Positions 46,347-55,257 of a DNA stretch of 64,000 nt are shown in pieces. How positions within the stretch are numbered: position 1 is the stretch's first letter; each line of letters starts with the position of its first letter. Origin of the DNA: an uncultured Bacteroidales bacterium (lineage in GTDB: Bacteria > Bacteroidota > Bacteroidia > Bacteroidales > P3); contig ONGA01000008.1 of NCBI GenBank assembly GCA_900317285.1, positions 85,771 through 149,770 of the forward strand, read 5' to 3'. The notes beneath the pieces were generated by a model. It had not been told where the DNA came from and made no database searches. It saw only the letters and a program-made list of their open reading frames with translations. The position numbers were made by a program, and so were the translations under genes.

Positions 46347-47612
46347 ATGAAGAAAGTCTTATTGTCCCTGTTGCTGGTGGCCGCGTGTATGGGCTCACAA
46401 GCCCAGCGTGGCAACGTCTATAACGACAAAACTCTCTTTGTCTCCTTGGGCGTCGGCGGAACCTATTACCAGAACTCAGGTTCCAGCCAGTTCGCCATGC
46501 CCTCCGTGAGTCTCTCCGTGGGTCGTTGGCTCATGCGCCCCTTGGCGTTCCGCCTCTCAGGCGACATGATAATGGCGCCCAGCTACTACCAGTTCGAGAA
46601 CGGCGGCACCACCACCTTCTACATGGGTAGTGCCCAGTTTCTTTGGGACGTCAATGCCACCTTCTTCCACGTGTACAATAAGACATTCCTCTATCCTTTC
46701 CCCGTCTATCCCATGATTGGCCTCGGCGTCGTTATGCGGCCCGAGGTTAAGGTTGGCAACTTCTCCCAAGGTGTCGACCACGATGTCCAGACCATGCTCG
46801 GCTTCCACATGCCTGTCAGGCTGAACCAGCACCTTAGCCTCTTCATGGAGTACAAGTGCTTCATCTTTCCCCAGGCTTTCGATGGTGATGGTGGCGACAA
46901 GTTCATGCACACTTTCAACGGCGGTCTCACCTTCCGTTGGGGCGACAATCCCTTCAACCGCACCACGGCCTATGAGTCGCGTTCCACGCGCGACGACTGG
47001 TTCGTTGGCTTCGGCGCCGGTGTCAGTTTCTCCTCCTTTGAGTTCGAGTTCTTTGACAAACCCGACGCCCGCCTGTGGAATCCTACGCCCGAAATCATGA
47101 TAGGCCGCAACTACAGCCACGTCTGGACCATCCGCTTCGAGCTCTCCGGTTTCTTCGCCCGCGAAAGAGCCCACGAGGAGCTTAACATGGGCATCAACGA
47201 CGACGGCTCCTTCTACAGCAACGTGACCATGCATCCCGGCAAGTGGTACACCTACAACATGCTCCACACCGACTTCATGATCAATCTCTCCCATCTCCTT
47301 AACTTCAAGCGCGGCGTCCGTTGGAACTTCCTTCCCTATCTGGGAGCAGGTCCCGTCTGGCGCTATCGTAGCCAGCCTGTCTTCGACCTCGGTGCCGACT
47401 TCGGCATCATGGCGCGACGCTTCATGGACAATATGGGCGATTTCTACATTGATCTCAAGTACCTCATGGTGCCTCCCCGTATTGTCGGTGGCTCTGGTCC
47501 CACGGGAAGCTACCTCGGCGTTGGATTCCCCATGCTCACCGTTGGCTACATCTTCAATTTCGAACATTCCACCACCCGTTACCGTATGCCGGTCAACAGC
47601 ACCATCAACTAA
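46347..47612 (+). CDS. Outer-membrane beta-barrel protein, first of a tandem pair
   Basis: 421 residues with signal peptide MKKVLLSLLLVAACMGSQAQ. Strands such as VYPMIGLGVVMRPEVKVGNFSQGVDHDVQTMLGFHMPVRLNQHLSLFMEYKC and the end VGYIFNFEHSTTRYRMPVN form a large barrel. The next gene is a clear paralog. Unknown role; the large size suggests a 16-or-more-stranded pore. Follows tig in the same transcript. Confidence 0.85.
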   Translation: MKKVLLSLLLVAACMGSQAQRGNVYNDKTLFVSLGVGGTYYQNSGSSQFAMPSVSLSVGRWLMRPLAFRLSGDMIMAPSYYQFENGGTTTFYMGSAQFLWDVNATFFHVYNKTFLYPFPVYPMIGLGVVMRPEVKVGNFSQGVDHDVQTMLGFHMPVRLNQHLSLFMEYKCFIFPQAFDGDGGDKFMHTFNGGLTFRWGDNPFNRTTAYESRSTRDDWFVGFGAGVSFSSFEFEFFDKPDARLWNPTPEIMIGRNYSHVWTIRFELSGFFARERAHEELNMGINDDGSFYSNVTMHPGKWYTYNMLHTDFMINLSHLLNFKRGVRWNFLPYLGAGPVWRYRSQPVFDLGADFGIMARRFMDNMGDFYIDLKYLMVPPRIVGGSGPTGSYLGVGFPMLTVGYIFNFEHSTTRYRMPVNSTIN

Positions 47613-47624
47613 CACTCAGCCGTT

Positions 47625-48845
47625 ATGAAGAAGATTGTCATATCATTGTTATTGCTGTTCACCCTCTCGGGAGCGCAGGCTCAGATTGGCACCGGCTTCG
47701 GCGTCAACATGTTCCTCTCTGCCGATGCAGGCGCCAGCATGTATAGCAACCGCTACAACGACAACCCCGTCGGCTTCTCCGGCGGCATCTCTGTCGGCAA
47801 GTGGATTCTCACCCCCCTGGCGTTCCGCGTCGGTTTCGACTTCAAGACCATCCCCTCCACCTATCAGGGTCTCTCCTACACCTCTTCCTTCGCTTTCGCC
47901 GACGCTGTCTTCCTCTGGGATTTCACCTCCACCTTCTTCCGCACACGTAACTGGCGCATCAATGTCTATCCCATGATAGGCCTCGGCCTGGCGTACCGCG
48001 CCGGCGTGACGGTGGGCAACAAGACGTTCGGCACCGACCACGAGTTCCAGACCATGCTGGGTCTCCATGTGCCCGTGCGCATCGGCAACCACTGGGACAT
48101 CTTCGCCGAGTATAAGTGCCGCTTCCTGCCTGAGGCGTTCGACGGCAGCAACGGCGATGTCTACCTCCATTCGCTCACCGGCGGCTTCACCTGCCGTTTC
48201 GCCAATTCCCCCTTCAACCGCCACACCGAGTATGAGTCGCGTGGCACCGATGAGGACTGGTTCTTTGGCGTCGGCATCGGTCCCAACTTCTCATCCTTCA
48301 CATTCACCAACCTCGGCAAAGCCGACATGTACGGCGTAGCCCCCGAGGTGATGTTCGGTCGCAACTACAGCAACTTCTGGACCATCCGCTTCCAGTTGGG
48401 AGGTCTCACAGCCCACGAACCTTACGACACCATCAACGACGAGGCGGGCGAGAGCTACACCTTCTCCACCCTCCACGCCGACCTCATGGTCAACCTGACC
48501 CATGCCCTCAAGTTCCGCCGTGGCAAGAAACTCAATGTCCTGCCTTACCTCGGCGCTGGCGCCATCTGGCGTTACGACGACCTCAAGTTCGACATGGCGG
48601 CCGACGCAGGCATCATGTTCCGCTACTATGTCGGCATCCACAGCGACTTCTACGTCGACTTCAAATACACCATGGTCACGCCCCGTATTGGCGGCGGCAC
48701 GGGACCCGAGAGTGCCGTCGGCGGCTCTGCCCTCAAGCCTGCCCAGTTCTGGGTCGGTCTGCCTTCGCTTACAGTGGGTTACATCTACAATTTCGGTCAC
48801 TCCACCACGCGCTACCGTCTCCCGGCCCACTGGTGCGCCGACTGA
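47625..48845 (+). CDS. Outer-membrane beta-barrel protein, second of a tandem pair
   Basis: 406 residues with signal peptide MKKIVISLLLLFTLSGAQAQ. It follows its paralog by 12 nt. Shared blocks: VYPMIGLGLAYRAGVTVGNKTFGTDHEFQTMLGLHVPVRIGNH, GRNYSNFWTIRFQLGG and the C-terminal VGYIYNFGHSTTRYRLPA. The pair probably arose by duplication. It ends before the terminator at 48882. Confidence 0.85.
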   Translation: MKKIVISLLLLFTLSGAQAQIGTGFGVNMFLSADAGASMYSNRYNDNPVGFSGGISVGKWILTPLAFRVGFDFKTIPSTYQGLSYTSSFAFADAVFLWDFTSTFFRTRNWRINVYPMIGLGLAYRAGVTVGNKTFGTDHEFQTMLGLHVPVRIGNHWDIFAEYKCRFLPEAFDGSNGDVYLHSLTGGFTCRFANSPFNRHTEYESRGTDEDWFFGVGIGPNFSSFTFTNLGKADMYGVAPEVMFGRNYSNFWTIRFQLGGLTAHEPYDTINDEAGESYTFSTLHADLMVNLTHALKFRRGKKLNVLPYLGAGAIWRYDDLKFDMAADAGIMFRYYVGIHSDFYVDFKYTMVTPRIGGGTGPESAVGGSALKPAQFWVGLPSLTVGYIYNFGHSTTRYRLPAHWCAD

Positions 48846-48881
48846 TTCGCCTGAATTGTTTTTTTTCATAATATTTGTTTG

Positions 48882-48916
48882 GGAGGAGGGAAAAAATGTT
48901 TTTTTCCTCCTTTTTT
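48882..48916 (+). terminator. Terminator after the barrel-protein pair
   Basis: GGAGG...GGGAAAAAA, a short loop and TTTTTTTCCTCC, then TTTTTT; stem includes A-T pairs and one or two G-U pairs. Confidence 0.75.
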
Positions 48917-48941
48917 ATTTGCATTTTATCAATATGTTTCC

Positions 48942-48949
48942 TACCTTTG
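48942..48949 (+). promoter_or_regulatory. -7 promoter box for the HcnABC-like fusion
   Basis: TACCTTTG, 59 nt before the ATG at 49009. Confidence 0.7.
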
Positions 48950-49008
48950 TAGGGACCCATTGAACAATATTATCGCAGCAAGACATTAATCCTTAAACAC
49001 ATACAACT

Positions 49009-52000
49009 ATGTACAAAATCGAAAAACACCCGATTCTGGACATCCCTCAGTCCGACATCGTCGAATTCCTTTTTGAAGGCAAGCCCGTCCAGGGGCGCAA
49101 AGGCTACACTATCGCCAAGGCCCTCCACGAGGCGGGATTCCCCGTCCACAGCCACTCGCTGCAGGGCCGCAACCGCTCCCTTGAGTGCGGCATCGGCAAG
49201 TGCGGCGCCTGCGAGATGCTGGTCGACGGTCGCGTGCGCCGCATCTGTATCACTGCTGTTGACGGTGTCCGCGAGGTGCGTTCCATCGCCCACGAAGCCG
49301 ACCTGCCGGGTGTTACTTTCGAACCGCCAGAACGTCCGCAGGAGTCGGCCCAGACCGTGAAGGTCTACAAGACCCAGGTCGCCATTGTCGGCGCGGGTCC
49401 TGCCGGTCTTGCCTGCCGCGAGCAGCTGAATGCTTTTGGCATCGACAACCTCGTCATCGACAGCAATCCGCGTATCGGCGGACAGTTCAACATGCAGACC
49501 CACCAGTTCTTCTTCTTCGAGAAGGAAAAGAAATACGGCGGCATGCGTGGCTTCGACATAGCCAAGACCCTTGCAGGTGACAGTCAGGACGGCATCCTGT
49601 TGAACACCACCGTGTGGGATATCCTCGAGGGACCCCGCATCGCCGTGAAGAACTTCGTCAACGGTCAGATGGGCTACGTCGACGCCCAGTTCCTCGTTGT
49701 GGCAACGGGCGCCGTGCCCTTTATGCCACCTTTCGAGAACGACGACCTCCCCGGCGTCTACACCGCCGCCGTCTTCCAGAAGATGATGAACCAGGAACAC
49801 ACCCTCCTCGGCAAGCGCGTCCTCACCGTCGGTGCCGGCAACATCGGCTACCTCACCTCCTACCAGGGCATGCAGGCGGGCGCCACCATCCGCGCCATCA
49901 TCGAGGCCATGCCCCGCGAGGGCGGATTCCCCGTCCAGGCCAACCGTGTGCGTCGCCTCGGCATCCCCATCATGACGGGCTACACCCTTGTCCGAGCCAT
50001 CCCCAACGACGACCATACGGGCATCGTCGGCGCCGTTATCGCCAAGTGCGAGAATTTCAAGCCCATACCTGGCACCGAGCAGGTCGTCTCCGATATCGAT
50101 ATCATCAACATCTGCACCGGTCTCACCCCCGACAACCAGCTCCTTACCAAGGGTCGCGAACTCTACGGCCATCGTGTCTACGGCGTCGGCGACGCTGTGC
50201 GCATCGGCGAGGGCACCAGCGCCGTCCTCCGCGGCAAGCAGGCTGCCTACGAAATCGCCCAAGACCTCGGCATCCGCTACAACTACGACGACTACCTCGA
50301 CATCTCGCGCCAGTACATCGACTCCCAACAGCACCCCGTGCGCCTGCTCGAGCGCCCCAACCTGCCCACCTCCGAGCGCATGGCTGCCAAGCCCTTTGTC
50401 CAGCTCGACTGCCTCTACGGTTTCGCCTGCAATCCCTGCACCTTCTCCTGCCCACAGGGCGCCATCAGCAAGCCTACCACTTCGTCGACTCCCACCGTCG
50501 ACTACAACAAGTGCATCGGCTGCATGGCCTGCGTCAACCATTGCCCCGGTCTCGCCATCTTCGGCTACGACCTCGCCAAGAACTGGTGCTTCCTCCCCAT
50601 CGAATACGAGGTGCAGGACGGCGCCGAGGTCTTCCTGGTCGACAACAACGGCCGTAAAATCGGCGAGGGTAAGGTAGAGAAGATTCTCCATAAAGACAAC
50701 AAGACCAACGTCGCCCGCGTCTTCGTCGCCCAGGTCGACGGCCAGATGACCGACGTCAAAGGCTTTATCTTGAAAGAGAAATATCTGAATACTCTGAGTA
50801 TTCAGAATACTCAGAACACTCAGAAAGAGCCCACCTACATCTGCCACTGCGAGGACATCACCGACGCCCAGGTGCTCGAGGCTGTGGGTGACCGCAAATA
50901 CATCTCTGTCGACGAGCTCAAGCACATCACCCGCATGGGCATGGGCCCCTGCCGCGGCAAGCGCTGCATCGCACGTGCACGCGGTCTCCTCCGTGCCCAC
51001 GGCATCGAGCTCACCGGCGACGCAACGCCGCGCGCACCGCTCTCCAACCAGGTCTCCCTCGGCGACCTCTACACCGAGGGCCGCCGCGAGGTCTTCATCT
51101 TCCCCAAGGACAACGATGTCCGCCACGAGGAGGTGCGGGTGCTCATCGCTGGCGGCGGCATTGCCGGCAGCGGCCTCTTCCGCTACTTCTCCGAGGCGGG
51201 ATTCAAACCTGTGCTCGTCAACTGGAGCCGCGGTGCCTCCTGGCGCAACATCGGCGGCGGACGTCCGGCCTTCTCCAACCCCGACATCGCCGACATCGCC
51301 CAGCACAGCCACGAGATTTTCAAATCCATCCAGAAAGTACACAATATCAACTACAAACCTACCCGCTACGTCAACCTCGTCCACGACGACGCCACCTACC
51401 GCGCCCTCGACGCCAGCCGCGCCTGGAGCGATGCCTACATGGTCGACCGCAAGGACTTCAAGCGCGAAATCTCACCCCTCTGGGACGACTCCCGCGACAC
51501 CTACTCCCACGCCCTCATGACGCGTGACTGCTGGCAGGCCACGCCCGGACGCGTCATCGACTACATCCGCGGCATTGGCACCTCCCTCGGCGGACGCGTC
51601 TATGAGGACTGCGAGCTCCTGCAGGTCTGGCGCAAAGGCGACAAGACCGTCGCCCTTGTCCGCGACCACGAGGGACACTACGTCGAGTACACTGCCGACC
51701 ACTTCGTCAACTCCATGGGCTGGGGCGCCGAAAAATTCACCGACATGCTCGGCATCGACACCGGCCTCTATCCCGTCAAGCACCAGGCCTTCATCACGCG
51801 TAGGCTCCCGCTCATGGGCGTCAACGGCGACGCGCTCGACATGATCATCGACCGCCGCCACTACAAGGGCTTCAGCGCCGTCTACGGCCAGCAGTTCGCC
51901 CACACCGGCCAGATCATCGGCTGCGCCAGCCCCGACACCGACGCCTACGAGACTCGGCAGAACATCAAGTACAACAGCAAGGAATTCCTCGAGATAGTCT

Positions 52001-52257
52001 CCGAAGTCTTCGCCGAATGGATACCGGGCCTCAAGGAGGTCTCCTTCCTCGCCGTCTGGGCCGGCCGCTACACCGAGCCGCGCTACATCGTCGACCCCGA
52101 AGTGGGACTCCTCACGGGTCTCCGCGGACACGGATTCATGCTCGGCCAGTACCTCGCCAAGCTCTATGTCGACAAATACCTCGGCCGCGACGTGCCCTCC
52201 TACATGAAAGACCTCGCCCTCTCGGGCCACGGCCTCAGCGAGAACGCCTTCAAGTAA
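49009..52257 (+). CDS. HcnA-HcnB-HcnC-like amine/imino-acid dehydrogenase in one chain
   Basis: 1082 residues. In order: a [2Fe-2S] domain (Cys60, 65, 68, 80, HcnA-like); an FAD/NAD disulfide-reductase-like domain (VGAGPAG at about 127-133, VGAGNIG near 275); a double 4Fe-4S ferredoxin stretch (about 468-512, CIGCMACVNHCPG); a repeat-derived linker (about 594-606); a BFD-type [2Fe-2S] domain (Cys612, 614, 648, 653); and a DAO-type FAD oxidase domain (GGGIAGSG near 715, to the C-terminus, HcnC-like). Relatives as separate subunits are hydrogen cyanide synthase, D-hydroxyproline, proline and opine dehydrogenases. A substrate such as proline, hydroxyproline or sarcosine is inferred. Monocistronic, with its own promoter and terminator. 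Confidence 0.85.
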   Translation: MYKIEKHPILDIPQSDIVEFLFEGKPVQGRKGYTIAKALHEAGFPVHSHSLQGRNRSLECGIGKCGACEMLVDGRVRRICITAVDGVREVRSIAHEADLPGVTFEPPERPQESAQTVKVYKTQVAIVGAGPAGLACREQLNAFGIDNLVIDSNPRIGGQFNMQTHQFFFFEKEKKYGGMRGFDIAKTLAGDSQDGILLNTTVWDILEGPRIAVKNFVNGQMGYVDAQFLVVATGAVPFMPPFENDDLPGVYTAAVFQKMMNQEHTLLGKRVLTVGAGNIGYLTSYQGMQAGATIRAIIEAMPREGGFPVQANRVRRLGIPIMTGYTLVRAIPNDDHTGIVGAVIAKCENFKPIPGTEQVVSDIDIINICTGLTPDNQLLTKGRELYGHRVYGVGDAVRIGEGTSAVLRGKQAAYEIAQDLGIRYNYDDYLDISRQYIDSQQHPVRLLERPNLPTSERMAAKPFVQLDCLYGFACNPCTFSCPQGAISKPTTSSTPTVDYNKCIGCMACVNHCPGLAIFGYDLAKNWCFLPIEYEVQDGAEVFLVDNNGRKIGEGKVEKILHKDNKTNVARVFVAQVDGQMTDVKGFILKEKYLNTLSIQNTQNTQKEPTYICHCEDITDAQVLEAVGDRKYISVDELKHITRMGMGPCRGKRCIARARGLLRAHGIELTGDATPRAPLSNQVSLGDLYTEGRREVFIFPKDNDVRHEEVRVLIAGGGIAGSGLFRYFSEAGFKPVLVNWSRGASWRNIGGGRPAFSNPDIADIAQHSHEIFKSIQKVHNINYKPTRYVNLVHDDATYRALDASRAWSDAYMVDRKDFKREISPLWDDSRDTYSHALMTRDCWQATPGRVIDYIRGIGTSLGGRVYEDCELLQVWRKGDKTVALVRDHEGHYVEYTADHFVNSMGWGAEKFTDMLGIDTGLYPVKHQAFITRRLPLMGVNGDALDMIIDRRHYKGFSAVYGQQFAHTGQIIGCASPDTDAYETRQNIKYNSKEFLEIVSEVFAEWIPGLKEVSFLAVWAGRYTEPRYIVDPEVGLLTGLRGHGFMLGQYLAKLYVDKYLGRDVPSYMKDLALSGHGLSENAFK
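50785..50829. repeat. Palindromic and 9-mer repeat inside the HcnABC-like gene
   Basis: CTGAATACTC/GAGTATTCAG is a near-perfect palindrome (50785-50805), followed by tandem 9-mers ATTCAGAAT, ACTCAGAAC, ACTCAGAAA. It is translated as SIQNTQNTQK between the ferredoxin and BFD domains. A 14-mer match (AGTATTCAGAATAC) lies in the beta-mannosidase gene at 3219-3232. Confidence 0.85.
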
Positions 52258-52285
52258 CCCCTCCAGGCACTCCGCCAACCACCCC

Positions 52286-52319
52286 TAGCCGTGGGCAAAC
52301 TGCCCACGGCTATCTTTTT
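52286..52319 (+). terminator. Terminator after the HcnABC-like gene
   Basis: Perfect stem TAGCCGTGGGC / GCCCACGGCTA with loop AAACT, then TCTTTTT. Confidence 0.95.
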
Positions 52320-52322
52320 AAA

Positions 52323-52360
52323 CCCTAAACCTTAAACCTTAAACCGTAAACCTTAAACCT
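52323..52360. repeat. CCTTAAA heptamer array
   Basis: CCTAAACCTTAAACCTTAAACCGTAAACCTTAAACCT: five heptamer units, mostly CCTTAAA. Confidence 0.9.
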
Positions 52361-52395
52361 CACCCCCTGACATAGGAGCAACTAAGAAGCATCAT

Positions 52396-52493
52396 ATACG
52401 CATCATAGGAGAACCCAAGGAGAAGTATAGGAGAATGGTAGTACATACGCATCATAGGAGAACCCAAGGAGAAGTATAGGAGAATGGTAGTAC
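52396..52493. repeat. Perfect tandem duplication of a 49-bp unit with CATAGGAGA words
   Basis: The 49-bp unit beginning ATACGCATCATAGGAGAACC is present twice, at 52396-52444 and 52445-52493, without mismatch. Flanks carry further CATAGGAG words (52370 and 52497). No gene; it fills much of the 412-bp gap between the terminator and the next promoter. Confidence 0.95.
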
Positions 52494-52630
52494 AAGCATA
52501 GGAGGCGTTTTTTACGGATTTCGTCCCACTTTCTCCTATCCTTCGTCCCATCCGCCCTCACTCACAGCACTTTACCTCCAATCCCCGTTTTCTGTTGAAA
52601 ACATCATTTGCCCCTTTGAAAAAAAGGACG

Positions 52631-52638
52631 TACCTTTG
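52631..52638 (+). promoter_or_regulatory. -7 promoter box for the DUF5686 gene
   Basis: TACCTTTG, 31 nt before the ATG at 52670. Confidence 0.75.
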
Positions 52639-52669
52639 CACCTTGAACCCCATAGGATAACTTAATCTC

Positions 52670-55252
52670 ATGAGACTGAAAACCAGCGTATTGCTCCTCC
52701 TCTTCACCCTCTGCTCCGCCTTGGTGTGGGCGCAGGATGGCATCACCACCGGCCTGCAGGGCCGCGTGCGCGACGCCGAGACCAACGAGCCCATCCCCTT
52801 CGTGCAGATTGTCTTCGACGGCACCACCGTCGGCGCCGAGACCGACATGGACGGCCGCTTCTCCATCTCCAACAACCAGGGCTACACCTCCGTCAGCTTC
52901 CGCATGATGGGCTACGAGTCGCAGAAGATGAAAATCCAGCGCGGCAAAACCAAGAAACGCGTCACCATCAAGATGGTACCCCGCGGTAAAACCCTTGGCA
53001 CCGTGGAGATTACCGCCAAGAAAGGCAAGAACAAGTATTCCCGCAAGCACAACCCCGCCGTCGACCTCGTCAGGAAGGTCATCGACCACAAGGAGAAGAA
53101 CCGCGTCGAAGCCCAGCCGCACTACCGCCGCGACGTCTACGAGCGCCTCTCCATGTCGCTCGACGATTTCAACCCCGACTTCGAAGGCAAGCGCCTCTGG
53201 CGCAAACTCAACTTCCTCGAGAAGTACATCGACGAGACCGAGTTCGACGCCACACCCATCCTGGTCGTCTCCATGCGCGAGCTCCTCGCCCAGGAAAGCT
53301 ACCGCAAGAGCCCCAAGCAGACGCGCCGCCTCGTCACCGGCAAGCGTATGGAAGGACTCGACGAGGTGCTCAGCGATGAGGGCATCGACGAGAACATCCG
53401 TGCCATGTTCAACCCCGTCGACATCTACGATGGCGACATCGAGCTCATGCTCAACCACTTCACCAGCCCCCTCTCGCCCGTCCTCGCCGTCTCCTTCTAC
53501 AAGTTCTACATCACCGACACCACCTTCGTCGACGGGCAGAAATGCGTCGAGCTATCTTTCGTCCCCGCCAACCAGCAGAGCTACGGCTTCACCGGCCGCA
53601 TGTACGTCTCCCTCGACCCCGACAGCACCTTCGCTCTCACCAAGTACGTCATGACCGTCTCCCCCCACGTCAACCTCAACTTCGTGCGTGACCTCTCCAT
53701 CGTCCAGACCTTCCACCGCGACTCCCTCGGCCGCTATCTCCCTTACCGCTGCGACACCTACGGCCGCATGTACATCTCCAAGCACATCCAGGAGCTCTAC
53801 GTCCACCAGATGCGCGTCTACACCGGCTACGACCTCAGCGACACCGTGCAGATGCTCCCAGATAGCCTCTTCTCCCGTTTCGAGACCGAGGTCACCCTGC
53901 CGCGCAAGGACCTCATGCGCTACAAGAGCGAGTTCGCCGAACGGCGACCCGTCAAGCTTTCCGCCAAGGAGACCGTACTCGACAGCATGTGGGTTGAACT
54001 CGCACGCCTGCCGGAATTCAAGACCATTAAATACACCGGCGAAGTGTTCACCAGCGGCTACATCCCCACCGCCCACCAGCGCAGCAAGAGCAAGTTCGAC
54101 ATCGGTCCTGTGTTCAACATCCTCAGCTTCAACCACGAGGAAGGCTGGCGTGTGCGCCTCGGCGGCATGACAAAGGCCGAACTCAACCCCCGCAACTTCC
54201 TCGAGGGCTACGCCGCCTACGGCTTCCGCGACAAGCGCCCCAAGGGTAGCCTCACCTATACCCACACCTTCGACGACAAGGACCGCCATTCGCACGAGGC
54301 CCCCTTCAGCAGCTTCAGCATCAACGGCATCTACGAGCTCCAGACCCCCGGTCAGAGTTACGACAACTTCGACCGCGACAACATCATGTCCTCCTCCGAC
54401 AAGGAGATGAACGTCCAGTACGTCGCTCAGGGCATGATGCGCCTCCGCAAGGAATGGAAGAGCCACGTCCGCTTCGATACCTGGCTCGCCGCCCGCCACT
54501 ACGAGCCTTCGGGCTCGCTGGTATATCTTCAATACCAGGATGACGGGTCGTTCAAGAAGGTCGACTTCTTCACCGAAGCCGAGTGGCACGTGGGCATGAG
54601 CTTCACCCCCAACTTCTCGCCCGGCACACGCCGCCGCGAGACCCAGTCCAACCTCCGCAAGGACGCCCCCTCCATCAGCATCGGCCACACCGTCGACCTC
54701 GTCGATGGCGTGACGTGGGTCCACACCACCGACTTCTCGGCCGAAAAACGCATCTGGCTCTCCTCCTTCGGCCATATCGACGCCAAGCTCACCGCCGGTG
54801 CCATCTGGAACCGCGCACCCTACACGCGCCTCTACATCCCCTCGGGTAACTCAAGCATCTGGGTGTCGAACAATTCGTTCAATTCCATGCAACCCATGGA
54901 GTTCATCATGGACCGCTATGTGGCGTTCTTCGCCACCTACCACCTCAAAGGCTGGATTCTCAACCGCATACCCCTCATCAACCGCTTGCGCCTGCGTGAG
55001 GTCATGGGATTCAACATCCTCTACGGCGGCCTCACCGACAAGAACAATGTAGACATCGATCCTGTAGGCCTCTACATGATGCCCGATGTCACCAAGCCTT
55101 TCGGCGATGTGCCCTACATGGAGTACAGCCTCGGCATCGAGAACATCCTCCGCATTTTCCGCATCGATTTCGTGCGCCGCCTCACCTATGTCGACGGCTG
55201 GGACAAGAAAGACTGCTGGTTTGTGCGCATCGACTTGAAGTTTGCGCTGTAA
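52670..55252 (+). CDS. DUF5686 outer-membrane protein with carboxypeptidase regulatory-like domain
   Basis: 860 residues with signal peptide MRLKTSVLLLLFTLCSALVWAQ. A CarboxypepD_reg-like domain (about 28-110, LQGRVRDAETNEPIPFVQIVFDGTTVGAETDMDGRFSI) leads into DUF5686, whose C-terminal half forms a barrel ending FVRRLTYVDGWDKKDCWFVRIDLKFAL. Such proteins are monomeric TonB-dependent-receptor relatives without a plug; function unknown. Family resemblance to the partial protein at 1-1811. It is convergent with the fRMsr gene 5 nt beyond its stop. Confidence 0.88.
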   Translation: MRLKTSVLLLLFTLCSALVWAQDGITTGLQGRVRDAETNEPIPFVQIVFDGTTVGAETDMDGRFSISNNQGYTSVSFRMMGYESQKMKIQRGKTKKRVTIKMVPRGKTLGTVEITAKKGKNKYSRKHNPAVDLVRKVIDHKEKNRVEAQPHYRRDVYERLSMSLDDFNPDFEGKRLWRKLNFLEKYIDETEFDATPILVVSMRELLAQESYRKSPKQTRRLVTGKRMEGLDEVLSDEGIDENIRAMFNPVDIYDGDIELMLNHFTSPLSPVLAVSFYKFYITDTTFVDGQKCVELSFVPANQQSYGFTGRMYVSLDPDSTFALTKYVMTVSPHVNLNFVRDLSIVQTFHRDSLGRYLPYRCDTYGRMYISKHIQELYVHQMRVYTGYDLSDTVQMLPDSLFSRFETEVTLPRKDLMRYKSEFAERRPVKLSAKETVLDSMWVELARLPEFKTIKYTGEVFTSGYIPTAHQRSKSKFDIGPVFNILSFNHEEGWRVRLGGMTKAELNPRNFLEGYAAYGFRDKRPKGSLTYTHTFDDKDRHSHEAPFSSFSINGIYELQTPGQSYDNFDRDNIMSSSDKEMNVQYVAQGMMRLRKEWKSHVRFDTWLAARHYEPSGSLVYLQYQDDGSFKKVDFFTEAEWHVGMSFTPNFSPGTRRRETQSNLRKDAPSISIGHTVDLVDGVTWVHTTDFSAEKRIWLSSFGHIDAKLTAGAIWNRAPYTRLYIPSGNSSIWVSNNSFNSMQPMEFIMDRYVAFFATYHLKGWILNRIPLINRLRLREVMGFNILYGGLTDKNNVDIDPVGLYMMPDVTKPFGDVPYMEYSLGIENILRIFRIDFVRRLTYVDGWDKKDCWFVRIDLKFAL

Positions 55253-55257
55253 GACCT

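Noticed and set aside
50818-50960. A break between two separate genes in the HcnABC-like frame
   Set aside because: The frame is continuous through the repeat linker and both flanking domains keep their cofactor ligands, so a single protein is the simpler reading.
48970-51384. An 804-codon minus-strand open frame
   Set aside because: Antisense to the HcnABC-like gene, whose cofactor motifs are unmistakable. Val/Asp/Gly-rich composition is typical of a shadow frame.
52396-52493. Possible CRISPR-like array
   Set aside because: Only two directly adjacent 49-bp copies with no spacers, no cas genes and other degenerate repeats around: a tandem duplication.
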